DNA of 18,392 nucleotides from an uncultured bacterium (GCA_900549045.1 URNE01000007.1:1-18392); one strand, 5' to 3'. Counted from the first letter of the stretch, positions 6,978 through 15,384 are shown. Notes: a model not told the origin generated them from the letters alone. Program-made: numbers and translations.

Positions 6978-7843
6978 ATCTGTTTTATCAATTGCTTGGA
7001 GAAATTGTTTTCACCGGAGCATCGGAAACCTGGTCGACGCTGAACGGACACGACCGGGAACTCATGTGCAGTTATGCGGAAAAAGAAAAACTCCAGCCGC
7101 TGTTTTACCGTTATCTGCACACAAAGCTTCCGGACAAATACCGCGACTCATTCCGCAGACAGTTTCAGACCGAGGCCTCCTTCTCCCTGCGCGAAAAACA
7201 TGCGTTTGAAAATGTATGCAATCTGTTGAAGAAAAACAATTTTGAATTCATTCCGATCAAGGGAGTCGATCTGGCGTACAGAATCTATCCGGAGGCAGCA
7301 CTGCGGCATCATCAGGACTGGGACATTCTGTTCCCCAGAGCGCGCTGCCGCGCGGCCGCAGAATTTCTTGAACAGAACGGATGGGCGCCGGTAAGCGGTC
7401 TTGAAGACCTGGATCCCGGAGAGCATCATTACGACCCGCTCGTAAAGGGCGAATTCTGCATAGAACCGCACTGGAATCTGCCAAGTTTCGAGGAAGCCGC
7501 CTCGGATGAGATATGGGAGGAAATTCGTTCCGCGCCTGAAAACCGGCGCGACTTTCTGACTCCGGAAATGAATCTGCTTCTGCTTTCCGCACACGCGTCC
7601 ACCGCAGATTTCACTCACCTCGCGGTTTCAAAAATTCTGCTGGATGCGGGGTTTATTCTGAAACATGACCGCGTCGACTGGAACAAAGTCCGAAAACTCT
7701 CGGCGAAGTGGAAAATCCTGCGTCCGGACATTCTGATCGGCGCATGGCCGGAATTTTTCCCGGAAGGCATTCTGCCTGAACAGGAGGAAAATGCAAAAAA
7801 CGCGCGGGCGGTCCGGACATGTTCAAACAACGGAACCGGATGA
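6974..7843 (+). CDS. NTP_transf_5-type nucleotidyltransferase, body of a possibly frameshifted protein
   Basis: This 289-residue ORF matches the uncharacterised nucleotidyltransferase family (NTP_transf_5, PF14907): FIPIKGVDLAYRIYPEAALR (residues 92-111), the metal-binding pair in HQDWDILF (Asp115, Asp117), and a third acidic position in FCIEPHWNLP (Glu164). Such enzymes occur in lasso and other PqqD-containing RiPP clusters; their reaction is mostly unknown, with nucleotidyl transfer to the peptide a plausible role. Family members often run to about 350-400 residues. Here the conserved-looking C-terminal segment (basic RKRLRIYRNPDSIRRKY and a hydrophobic helix) lies in the -1 frame downstream, reachable by a slip at 7795-7801, giving a joint product of about 388 residues. 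The last 13 residues before TGA 7841-7843 look like out-of-frame sequence. ATG 6974 overlaps the previous stop. Confidence 0.7.
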   Translation: MNLFYQLLGEIVFTGASETWSTLNGHDRELMCSYAEKEKLQPLFYRYLHTKLPDKYRDSFRRQFQTEASFSLREKHAFENVCNLLKKNNFEFIPIKGVDLAYRIYPEAALRHHQDWDILFPRARCRAAAEFLEQNGWAPVSGLEDLDPGEHHYDPLVKGEFCIEPHWNLPSFEEAASDEIWEEIRSAPENRRDFLTPEMNLLLLSAHASTADFTHLAVSKILLDAGFILKHDRVDWNKVRKLSAKWKILRPDILIGAWPEFFPEGILPEQEENAKNARAVRTCSNNGTG

Positions 7844-7849
7844 ACGCGC
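7782..7849 (+). other. Candidate -1 ribosomal frameshift signal
   Basis: The heptamer A-AAA-AAC (7795-7801) lies in the zero frame exactly as X-XXY-YYZ. An AGGAGG (7782-7787) sits 7 nt upstream, as in the Shine-Dalgarno stimulator of dnaX. Downstream, 7809-7815 can pair with 7831-7838 (seven pairs, one bulge), and GCGCG 7802-7806 with CGCGC 7845-7849. A slip places ribosomes in the frame that ends at 8139. A single-base deletion in the A run, or an independent start at 7840, would explain the same layout. Confidence 0.45.
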
Positions 7850-8139
7850 ACGCATATGAAAAAGTCATGAATCAGCCGGAACGCTTCTCCTCCGGATGGC
7901 TCCGGAAGCGCCTCCGCATCTACCGGAATCCGGACAGCATCCGCCGCAAGTATCATCAACCGACGGCCTCCGCAATCCAGGTCGCATATTACATCTTCAA
8001 AGATTTGCTGTGCAAGGCCGGTTTTTTCTTCGCCTCACTCCTCCGCAGGAATCCTGAAGTCGTCGACTACTACCGGAAAGTGAACAAAGTCAAACAAATC
8101 ATCGAGCTTGCAGCTCGAGATGAAAACGAAACAATATAA
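7840..8139 (+). CDS. C-terminal segment of the nucleotidyltransferase, or separate small protein
   Basis: This frame runs open from 7780 to TAA 8137-8139. It contains a basic segment with an N-P-D-x-I-R-R-K-Y pattern (RNPDSIRRKY) followed by a hydrophobic stretch (IQVAYYIFKDLLCKAGFFFASLL) given here in outline only: positions 7975-8043, aromatic-rich and possibly membrane-associated. This arrangement resembles the C-terminal end of NTP_transf_5 proteins, so I favour it being the tail of the preceding enzyme, produced by -1 frameshifting or separated by a one-base deletion. If it is translated independently, ATG 7840 forms an ATGA overlap with the preceding stop, like three other junctions in this operon, and gives 99 residues; ATG 7819 would give 106. 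Neither has a good ribosome binding site. A perfect 7-bp inverted repeat (8102-8108 and 8112-8118) lies near its end. Confidence 0.5.
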   Translation: MNAHAYEKVMNQPERFSSGWLRKRLRIYRNPDSIRRKYHQPTASAIQVAYYIFKDLLCKAGFFFASLLRRNPEVVDYYRKVNKVKQIIELAARDENETI

Positions 8140-8172
8140 ACGGAACAATAACCAGTTAAGGAATTTGCAGGA

Positions 8173-8460
8173 ATGGAACGCAAACGTATTTTTGTGGACG
8201 GCATGGAATCCGTCAGTCTGACAGATGGAATGATCCGCATGGAGCTCTTCAATGTTCTCCTGACCCCGAACCGCGATCCGCAGACGCCGTCGCCGCATGA
8301 AGTCACCGGCGAACTCATCATGACTCCCCAGGGATTCGTCAAAGCCTTTTCCGCAATGGAAAGTCTCATTCAGAAACTCGAACAGGCCGGAATGATTCAG
8401 CGGAAGGGCGCCCCCGCTCCGCACAAGGAAGAATCCACCGCCTCCCCGAATTTCCAATAA
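8173..8460 (+). CDS. Small conserved-looking protein of unknown function ahead of the exporter
   Basis: This 95-residue soluble protein starts at ATG 8173, with AAGGA (8158-8162) 10 nt upstream, and ends 24 bases before the ABC transporter gene. It reads as two beta segments (KRIFVDGMESVSLTDG and IRMELFNVLL), a loop, then ELIMTPQGFVKAFSAMESL and a helix QKLEQAGMIQRK, with a disordered Pro/Ser/Glu tail. The layout weakly recalls DUF3467-type small proteins (strand, strand, then an M-S/T-P-x-G/H-helix), but I cannot assign it. Its place just before the exporter and after the peptide-maturation genes suggests an accessory role in secretion, such as a chaperone or adaptor for cargo; that is context only. 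Confidence 0.7.
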   Translation: MERKRIFVDGMESVSLTDGMIRMELFNVLLTPNRDPQTPSPHEVTGELIMTPQGFVKAFSAMESLIQKLEQAGMIQRKGAPAPHKEESTASPNFQ

Positions 8461-8484
8461 CCGCGCTCACGGAATTTCTCAATC

Positions 8485-11166
8485 ATGTCCGACACTCAAA
8501 CAGATACCTTGATCTTCTGTCTGCGCGAAGTCACCAAAATGCTCCCGCGCGGAACCGGGCTCGACGCATTCATCCAGGGATGCGATCTGAACTCAAAAGA
8601 CAGCATGGAGATCGGTGTTGAACTCGCAGCGAAACTGCGTCTCTCTCCCGAAAAACGGAACGACGCAAACGCAGATGAGCTCGCTTCCTACTTCGGAGCG
8701 CCCGTCCTCCTCCGCCTCAAAAACGGAAACTGGGTCCTCTTCCTCGGCCTCCGCACGCAGACCAACGACGGAAAACAGGAAGAACGCTTCGCCGTCTATG
8801 ACCCGCTCGGGAAAACACAGGGCAAAATGCTTCTCCTCTCACGCGAACAGCTCAACTCCGCATGGGAAGGCGACGCCATTTTCATTAAAATCGAACTCGC
8901 CGGATGCTCCGTCGACGGCCGCCATACCTCGCTCTACTGCCTCACCGCGGTCGTCAAGCACTACGGCGGCGACACCGACGTCAGCCGGCTGATTCACGAA
9001 TACGCGATTTCCGAAGACGAGCCCCCGCGCCGTCTCCTCCGCAAGATGGCGGAAGACCTTGAATTCGCGACGAAAATCGTCAAAGTCTCCTGGGAGAAAC
9101 TCCCGAAGCTCGGCGCGGCGTATCCCGCAATCGCATTCAAAAAAGACGGCTCGACCGTCGTCGTCTGCGGAGTCCGCCAGGTTCCCGTCGAACCGCCGAA
9201 ACCGTCCGGAGCTCCGGAACTTGCGGAGAACGCGGGCGAACCGGCGGTCTCCGTCGAGACTCCCGAAGACCGGAAGGCGGAAGAACCCGAACTCAAACTC
9301 CAGATCGCCGTCTGGGACCCCGTCGCGAAGAACGGACGCAAGCCGCGGATGGAGTTCAAGGAGCGGGAATATTTCGAACAGGAACTCTCCGGCGAACTCA
9401 TGCTCCTCAAGAAGCATTATTCGATCCTCGAGGAAAATCAGCCGTTCGGGCTGCGCTGGTTCATTCCGGAATTCTACCGCCAGCGCGCACTGCTCAGCCA
9501 GGTCGCTCTCGCAATTCTCTCGATCAGCCTCATCGGACTCGCAATTCCGATTTTCTTCCAGCTGGTCGTCGACAAGGTTCTCGTGCATGAAAGCTACAAC
9601 ACGCTGACCGTTCTCGGATTCGGCGTCATGGTCATGCTCCTGTTCAACGCCGCTCTCGAATATCTCGAGAACTACTTCCTTCTGTTCGCGACGAACCGCA
9701 TCGACATCCGTCTGGCGACGCGCACCTTCGCGAAACTGCTGAGTCTGCCGGTCGACTTCTATGAACGCATCTCCTCCGGCGTGCTCATCAAGCACATGCA
9801 GCAGACGGAAAAAATCCGCTCGTTCCTCTCGGGAAGTCTGTTCTTCTCCGTGCTGGAACTGCTCTCGCTCGTGGTTTTCCTGCCGTTCCTGCTGATCTAC
9901 AGCGTCAAACTCACGATCGTGGTTCTCGCATTCACGCTCATGATGGCGCTCGTGATCGCCGCGCTCATCAAACCGTTCCAGGTGCGACTCGAAGAGCTCT
10001 ACCTCGCGGAAGGCAAGCGGCAGGGAATGCTCGTGGAAACGATCCACGGCATCCGCACTGTCAAATCCCTCGCGCTTGAGCCCAGCCAGCAGAGGAAATG
10101 GAACGACACGGCGGCTTATGCGATCACGCGCTACTTCCGCGTCGCGAAAATCTCCATGACCGCGCGCACGCTCAGCAACTTCCTTGAAAAGGCGATGTTC
10201 GTGGCGGTGATCTGGTTCGGCGCGAAATCGGTCTTCGACGGAACGCTCTCAGTCGGTGCGCTGATCGCATTCCAGATGCTCTCCGGACGCGTCACCGCGC
10301 CGCTGGTCCGCATCGTCGGACTCGTTCACGAGTACCAGCAGACCGCGCTGTCGGTGAAGATGCTCGGTGTTGTCATGAACTGCCCCGGCGAACAGGTCGG
10401 CGGCTCGCTCCACCACCAGCTCCGCGGCGAAATCTCCATCGAAAACGTCTCGTTCCAGTACACGCACGACGGTCCGCGCGTCATCAAGGACTGCAATCTG
10501 CACATCGCCCCGGGAACGACGGTCGGACTAGTCGGACGCTCCGGTTCCGGAAAAACGACCCTCACAAAACTCGTCCAGGGTCTCTATCCGCTTCAGGCGG
10601 GCATCATCAAATTCGACGGCATCGACATCCGCGAAATCGACCGCTCCTCCCTGCGCTCCAACATCGGCATCGTGCTGCAGGACAACTACTTCTTCTACGG
10701 AACCGTCCGCGAAAACCTGACCCTCACCAAGAAGGAGGCGTCGATGGAAGAGGTCATCTACGCCGCCCGCATGGCAGGCGCGGATGAATTCATCCAGAAG
10801 ATGCCCAAAGGCTACGACTCCGTGCTTGAGGAGAACGCCTCGAACCTTTCCGGCGGACAGCGCCAGCGTCTCGCGATCGCCCGCGCCCTCCTGCCGAATC
10901 CGCGCATCCTGATCTTCGATGAAGCCACCAGCGCGCTCGACCCGGAAAGCGAAACCCTGGTCCGCAAGAACCTCAAGATGATCGCCCGCAACCGCACGGT
11001 CTTCATCATCTCACACCGCCTCTCGATCCTCTGCCGCGCAAACAAAATCGTGGTCATGGACAAGGGCGAACTTGTCGAAACCGGAACGCACCGTGAATTA
11101 ATCAGCCGGAACGGCATCTACGCCGAATTCTGGCGTCAGCAGATGGGAACAGAAGAAGATGAATAA
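8485..11166 (+). CDS. Type I secretion / peptidase-like ABC exporter with two degenerate C39-like domains
   Basis: This 893-residue fused membrane-ATPase exporter is longer than HlyB-type proteins (about 700). Residues 1-135 and 137-310 each look like a C39-like domain. The second has SLYCLTAVVKHYGG, but the catalytic Cys position holds Thr148 and the His position is lost in DGSTVVVCG (221-229), so it should bind rather than cleave cargo, as HlyB does. A Pro/Glu-rich insert spans about 233-270. The membrane domain covers about 330-605 with hydrophobic segments near 335-358, 373-400, 450-495 and 565-600. The ATPase has Walker A GRSGSGKT (684-691), Q-loop Gln732, signature LSGGQ (788-792), Walker B ILIFDE (808-813) and His844. 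With the HlyD gene that overlaps it by 8 bases it should form the inner-membrane part of a type I system. The TolC partner is not in the window. Cargo is either the giant protein, the peptide, or both. Confidence 0.9.
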   Translation: MSDTQTDTLIFCLREVTKMLPRGTGLDAFIQGCDLNSKDSMEIGVELAAKLRLSPEKRNDANADELASYFGAPVLLRLKNGNWVLFLGLRTQTNDGKQEERFAVYDPLGKTQGKMLLLSREQLNSAWEGDAIFIKIELAGCSVDGRHTSLYCLTAVVKHYGGDTDVSRLIHEYAISEDEPPRRLLRKMAEDLEFATKIVKVSWEKLPKLGAAYPAIAFKKDGSTVVVCGVRQVPVEPPKPSGAPELAENAGEPAVSVETPEDRKAEEPELKLQIAVWDPVAKNGRKPRMEFKEREYFEQELSGELMLLKKHYSILEENQPFGLRWFIPEFYRQRALLSQVALAILSISLIGLAIPIFFQLVVDKVLVHESYNTLTVLGFGVMVMLLFNAALEYLENYFLLFATNRIDIRLATRTFAKLLSLPVDFYERISSGVLIKHMQQTEKIRSFLSGSLFFSVLELLSLVVFLPFLLIYSVKLTIVVLAFTLMMALVIAALIKPFQVRLEELYLAEGKRQGMLVETIHGIRTVKSLALEPSQQRKWNDTAAYAITRYFRVAKISMTARTLSNFLEKAMFVAVIWFGAKSVFDGTLSVGALIAFQMLSGRVTAPLVRIVGLVHEYQQTALSVKMLGVVMNCPGEQVGGSLHHQLRGEISIENVSFQYTHDGPRVIKDCNLHIAPGTTVGLVGRSGSGKTTLTKLVQGLYPLQAGIIKFDGIDIREIDRSSLRSNIGIVLQDNYFFYGTVRENLTLTKKEASMEEVIYAARMAGADEFIQKMPKGYDSVLEENASNLSGGQRQRLAIARALLPNPRILIFDEATSALDPESETLVRKNLKMIARNRTVFIISHRLSILCRANKIVVMDKGELVETGTHRELISRNGIYAEFWRQQMGTEEDE

Positions 11167-12535
11167 TTCAAAAACACTGCGCGAAGCGGAGGAATTTCAG
11201 CCCGACGCCATTATGCTCGAGGCGCAGCGCCCCCCCTTCCCCATGCACATCGTATGGTTCATTATCATCGCGCTGCTCATTCTCATGGTCGCATGGGCGT
11301 GCTTCGCCAAAGTCGACAAAATCGTCACCGCAGACGGAAAGCTCACGACCGTCCGTCCGACCATCACCATGAAGCCGTATGAACGAACGGTCATCAAAAC
11401 CGTGAACATCCGCCCGGGACAGCGCGTCAAAAAAGGTCAGGTGCTCTTCACCTTCGACCCGACCTTGACCGAATCCAACTATGAAAAACTCGTCGAACAG
11501 CATCAGAGCTACACGGCGCACAAACAGCGCCTCGAAGCCGAGCTCGCCGGATACGACAAGCCGTTCGTCATCCCCGACAAGCCGAACGTCGACGAGAAGA
11601 ACCAGGCGGGAATTTTCAGCGCGCGCAAACTCTACTATCAGGAAAAGCTCCGCGCCTACGACGAAAGTCTCACGCGTTACAAAAAAACCCTGAACGCTCT
11701 TGAGGAGACCCTCACGCGCTACGAAGAGCGCAAAGCCGCGCTCGGCAAAATCGAAAGCATGATGAGCGACCTCCAGAAGAAACACATCGTCTCGCTGAAA
11801 GACCTTCTGCAGACGCAGGTTTCGTTCATCGAAATGGCGATTCAGATCGACCAGCAGAACGTGCAGATCGTCGAAAACCGTCAGCAGATTCTGACCATTC
11901 AGGCGGAACGGAACGCGTTCATCAAGGACTGGTACCGCCAGATCATGGAGGAGCACGTCAATGTTCAGCGCGAACTCATTTCCGTCGACAAGGACGTTCA
12001 GAAGGCGAAGATGCTCGACCGTCAGAGCGAACTGCGCTCCCCCTGCGAAGCCGTGGTGCATGAACTCGCCCCGTTCCAGGAAGGTTCGGCTGTGCGCGAG
12101 GCGGAGGCGCTTGTGACCCTGATCCCCGTCGACGTCCCGCTTGAAGCGGAGATCGACATTCCCGCGAAGGACATCGGCTGGGTGAAGCTCGGCGACGAGG
12201 TCCGCATCAAGCTCGACGCCTTCCCGTTCCAGCAGTGCGGCACGCTCGACGGCAAAGTCTCGTACATCTCGCAGGACGCGTTTGAAAAGGGCGTCAGGAG
12301 TGCGGAGCAGATGGAAGCCACCGACGCCGGCGGGCGTCCGAGCCGCGAGGCGATGGGTGCGACTTATCAGGCGCGTCTGAAGATCTCCGGCAGCCTCAAA
12401 GGCCGCGCCAAAGACGCCACGCTCCTTGCCGGCATGCGCATCAAAGCCGAAATCAAAGTCGGCAAACGCACGGTCATCAACTACATTCTGAATCCGTTTG
12501 TCAAAGCCCTCGACGAGGGCGTCCGCGAACCCTGA
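11159..12535 (+). CDS. HlyD-family membrane fusion (periplasmic adaptor) protein
   Basis: This 458-residue protein has a short cytoplasmic N-terminus, one transmembrane helix at residues 31-49, the first lipoyl half at about 56-105 (VNIRPGQRVKKGQVLFTFDP), a long helical hairpin at about 105-290 rich in Glu, Lys and Gln, the second lipoyl half (LRSPCEAVVHELAPFQEGS, about 292-310) and beta-barrel domains to the C-terminus. This is the HlyD plan that joins an inner-membrane ABC exporter to a TolC-like channel. Its start at 11159 overlaps the transporter gene by 8 bases, so the two are translationally coupled. GAAGAAGATGA before the start is a weak binding site, consistent with coupling. A terminator follows 18 bases after the stop and marks the end of the secretion operon. 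Confidence 0.92.
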   Translation: MNNSKTLREAEEFQPDAIMLEAQRPPFPMHIVWFIIIALLILMVAWACFAKVDKIVTADGKLTTVRPTITMKPYERTVIKTVNIRPGQRVKKGQVLFTFDPTLTESNYEKLVEQHQSYTAHKQRLEAELAGYDKPFVIPDKPNVDEKNQAGIFSARKLYYQEKLRAYDESLTRYKKTLNALEETLTRYEERKAALGKIESMMSDLQKKHIVSLKDLLQTQVSFIEMAIQIDQQNVQIVENRQQILTIQAERNAFIKDWYRQIMEEHVNVQRELISVDKDVQKAKMLDRQSELRSPCEAVVHELAPFQEGSAVREAEALVTLIPVDVPLEAEIDIPAKDIGWVKLGDEVRIKLDAFPFQQCGTLDGKVSYISQDAFEKGVRSAEQMEATDAGGRPSREAMGATYQARLKISGSLKGRAKDATLLAGMRIKAEIKVGKRTVINYILNPFVKALDEGVREP

Positions 12536-12552
12536 GGCCGCAGGAATTTCCC

Positions 12553-12594
12553 GAGGGCGGAGACTTGTGAAAAGTTTCCGCCCTCTTGTTTTCT
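12553..12594 (+). terminator. Intrinsic terminator of the secretion operon
   Basis: GAGGGCGGAGAC (12553-12564) pairs with GTTTCCGCCCTC (12574-12585), a 12-bp stem with one G-U pair and a 9-nt loop, followed by the T-rich TTGTTTTCTCTT. It lies just after the HlyD stop. Confidence 0.85.
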
Positions 12595-12693
12595 CTTCAA
12601 TTTTGTCGTTCCATTCCCGGAACTTCTTACATTTTTTTAATTAAATTTTCCAGTAAAAATCCTTTCTCAGGCACATTTTCCTTTTTTTTAAAG

Positions 12694-12710
12694 TTGGCAC
12701 GCGGCTTGCT
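12694..12710 (+). promoter_or_regulatory. Sigma-54 (-24/-12) promoter of the PII-ammonium transporter operon
   Basis: TTGGCACG-CGGC-TTGCT matches the sigma-54 consensus TTGGCACG-N4-TTGCT without mismatch. The invariant GG (12696-12697) and GC (12708-12709) are 12 bases apart as required, which predicts transcription starting near 12720 and a leader of about 30 bases before the GlnK start. Control by an NtrC-like activator under nitrogen limitation is the usual arrangement for this gene pair. No complete NtrC dyad is evident in the AT-rich upstream stretch 12600-12690; a GTTCC/GGAAC inverted repeat at 12608-12623 is the only palindrome noticed. Confidence 0.9.
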
Positions 12711-12750
12711 GTATTCAGGACAACATCCGAAAAAACTTATGGAGGTCGGA

Positions 12751-13092
12751 ATGAAACTGATAACAGCTTACATCAAGCCGGAACGACTTACTGCGGTGAA
12801 GCAGGAGCTGTTCAAGAAGGAAATTTTCAAGATGTCAATCACCAACGCCCTCGGCTGCGGACAGCAGAAAGGCTATATGGAAGCCTATCGCGGCGTTGTA
12901 CAGGAAGTCAACCTCCATAAAAAAGTCCGTATGGAGATCGCGGTGAACGACGAATTCGTCGATCAGACAATCGACGCCATCATCGCAGGCGCCAGAACCG
13001 GAACCATCGGCGACGGCAAGATTTTCGTGACGAACCTTGAAAAGTGTATCAGAATCCGCACCGGCGAAACCGGAAACGCGGCAATCGGATAA
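12751..13092 (+). CDS. glnK: Nitrogen regulatory protein PII (GlnK type)
   Basis: This 113-residue PII trimer subunit senses ATP/ADP and 2-oxoglutarate and, next to amtB, most likely docks on the ammonium channel to close it. The start MKLITAYIKP aligns with the family and follows GGAGG (12741-12745) at 5 nt; an upstream in-frame ATG at 12739 would place the binding site within the coding region. The T-loop contains QQKGYMEAYRG (residues 38-48); Tyr46 is present but position 51, the uridylylated Tyr of enterobacterial PII, is Gln. The B-loop TGTIGDGKIFV (83-93) and C-terminal RIRTGE (101-106) are intact. Transcription should come from the sigma-54 promoter upstream, and the transporter follows after 16 bases. 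Confidence 0.95.
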   Translation: MKLITAYIKPERLTAVKQELFKKEIFKMSITNALGCGQQKGYMEAYRGVVQEVNLHKKVRMEIAVNDEFVDQTIDAIIAGARTGTIGDGKIFVTNLEKCIRIRTGETGNAAIG

Positions 13093-13108
13093 GAGAAAGG
13101 GACTTCAA

Positions 13109-14446
<1,338 letters not shown>

Positions 14447-14475
14447 GCCGCTATACAAAACAGAAACCTCTCTGT

Positions 14476-14517
14476 CCTCCCCGTCCGGACTCCGGTCCGA
14501 ACGGGGAGGTTTTTTTT
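14476..14517 (+). terminator. Intrinsic terminator of the glnK-amtB operon
   Basis: CCTCCCCGTCCGGAC (14476-14490) pairs with GTCCGAACGGGGAGG (14495-14509) with a single mismatch, followed by eight T (14510-14517). A textbook hairpin plus U tract. Confidence 0.93.
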
Positions 14518-14540
14518 ATTCTGCCGGAGCAGCATGCATT

Positions 14541-14563
14541 TCCGGAAGAATTCCGGATTTTTA
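14541..14563 (+). other. Perfect 7-bp inverted repeat followed by T-rich run
   Basis: TCCGGAA (14541-14547) and TTCCGGA (14551-14557) are perfect inverted copies around GAA, followed by TTTTTATTT. It lies between the amtB terminator and the IclR promoter, so it may be a second, weak terminator or an upstream operator for the IclR regulator. The short 3-nt loop and the T run fit the first reading. Confidence 0.4.
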
Positions 14564-14576
14564 TTTCATTTCACTC

Positions 14577-14605
14577 TTGAAAACTGTTTTCATATGTGAT
14601 ATTTT
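14577..14605 (+). promoter_or_regulatory. Sigma-70 promoter with IclR-type operator palindrome
   Basis: TTGAAA (14577-14582) is a good -35 and TATTTT (14600-14605) a fair -10 at 17-bp spacing, about 20 bases ahead of the regulator's ribosome binding site. The perfect 15-bp palindrome TGAAAACTGTTTTCA (14578-14592) overlaps the -35 and resembles the IclR box TGGAAATNATTTCCA, which fits autoregulation. The promoter call is by inspection only. Confidence 0.6.
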
Positions 14606-14625
14606 AAACACAAAGGAGATTTCTT

Positions 14626-15384
14626 ATGCAGCAAAAGACATACATGGTTCCCGCCCTCGAACGGGGTCTTCGCATACTCGAACTGCTCGCCGGACATCCG
14701 GAAGGGCTCATGATGAATGAAATGAACGCTCTCGGACTGCCGACGGCAAGTCTATACCGGATGCTTGTGACTCTCTCCGAACTCGGATACGTCATTCGCG
14801 ACGACGATGACCGCTACCGGCTCGGACGCAAACTGCTCACACTCGGATACAGCAGCATGGATGAAGGTTCGCTCGTCGAAAAAGCGCTCGGCGCCATGCG
14901 GGAACTGCGCGACCGGACCGGCGAAACGGTCATGCTCGGCGTGCTCTACGGCATGGAAGGCGTGGTCATTGAATCCGTCAAATCCACCCGCGCGGTCTGC
15001 GTCTCCGTTCGAATCGGGCATCACTACCCGCTTCACACCGCGGCCCCCGCAAAGGCCATGCTTGCATACCTGCCCGATGAAGAACGCGAAAAAATTCTGA
15101 AGGCAATCGTCTACACGAAATTCACGCGAAGCACCATTCCGGACGCCTCCGCTTTTGAACGCGAACTCCGAGCCGTCCGCAAATCCGGCGTCGCCTACGA
15201 CCGGGGCGAGGAACTGCGCGAACTCCGCTGCGCCGGAGCCCCCGTTCTCAACGCCTCCGGCTACCCTGCCGCCGCGGTCTGGATCGGCGGACCGGAATCG
15301 CGTCTGGATGAAAAAACGCTCTGCGAATACGGCGCCCTCGTAAAAGAGACAGCGGCGAAAATCACATCAAAAATCACTCAATGA
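14626..15384 (+). CDS. IclR-family transcriptional regulator
   Basis: This 252-residue regulator has the two IclR domains. Residues about 6-68 form the winged helix (VPALERGLRILELLA, then LPTASLYRMLVTLSELGYV and the wing YRLGRKLL). Residues about 80-250 form the effector-binding GAF-like domain, with HTAAPAKAMLAYLP and RCAGAPVLNASGYPAAAV typical of the family. ATG 14626 follows AAAGGAGA (14612-14619) at about 6 nt. It most likely controls its own operon through the palindrome at 14578-14592, and so the dehydrogenase and FAD oxidoreductase that follow on the same strand with 12- and 21-base gaps. IclR proteins commonly sense intermediates of sugar-acid or aromatic catabolism; the effector here cannot be deduced. 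Confidence 0.93.
   Translation: MQQKTYMVPALERGLRILELLAGHPEGLMMNEMNALGLPTASLYRMLVTLSELGYVIRDDDDRYRLGRKLLTLGYSSMDEGSLVEKALGAMRELRDRTGETVMLGVLYGMEGVVIESVKSTRAVCVSVRIGHHYPLHTAAPAKAMLAYLPDEEREKILKAIVYTKFTRSTIPDASAFERELRAVRKSGVAYDRGEELRELRCAGAPVLNASGYPAAAVWIGGPESRLDEKTLCEYGALVKETAAKITSKITQ

Noticed and set aside
7791..7859. 22-codon ORF starting at ATG 7791 behind AGGAGG
   Set aside because: The spacing of 3 nt is too short, the peptide has no features, and AGGAGG is explained by coding sequence or by the frameshift signal.
8102..8118. Perfect inverted repeat TCGAGCT/AGCTCGA as terminator
   Set aside because: It lies inside an open frame and is not followed by a U tract; the operon continues past it.
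8839..10047. Minus-strand open frame of 402 codons inside the ABC exporter gene
   Set aside because: It is a Glu/Arg/Asp-rich shadow of a gene with complete ABC motifs.
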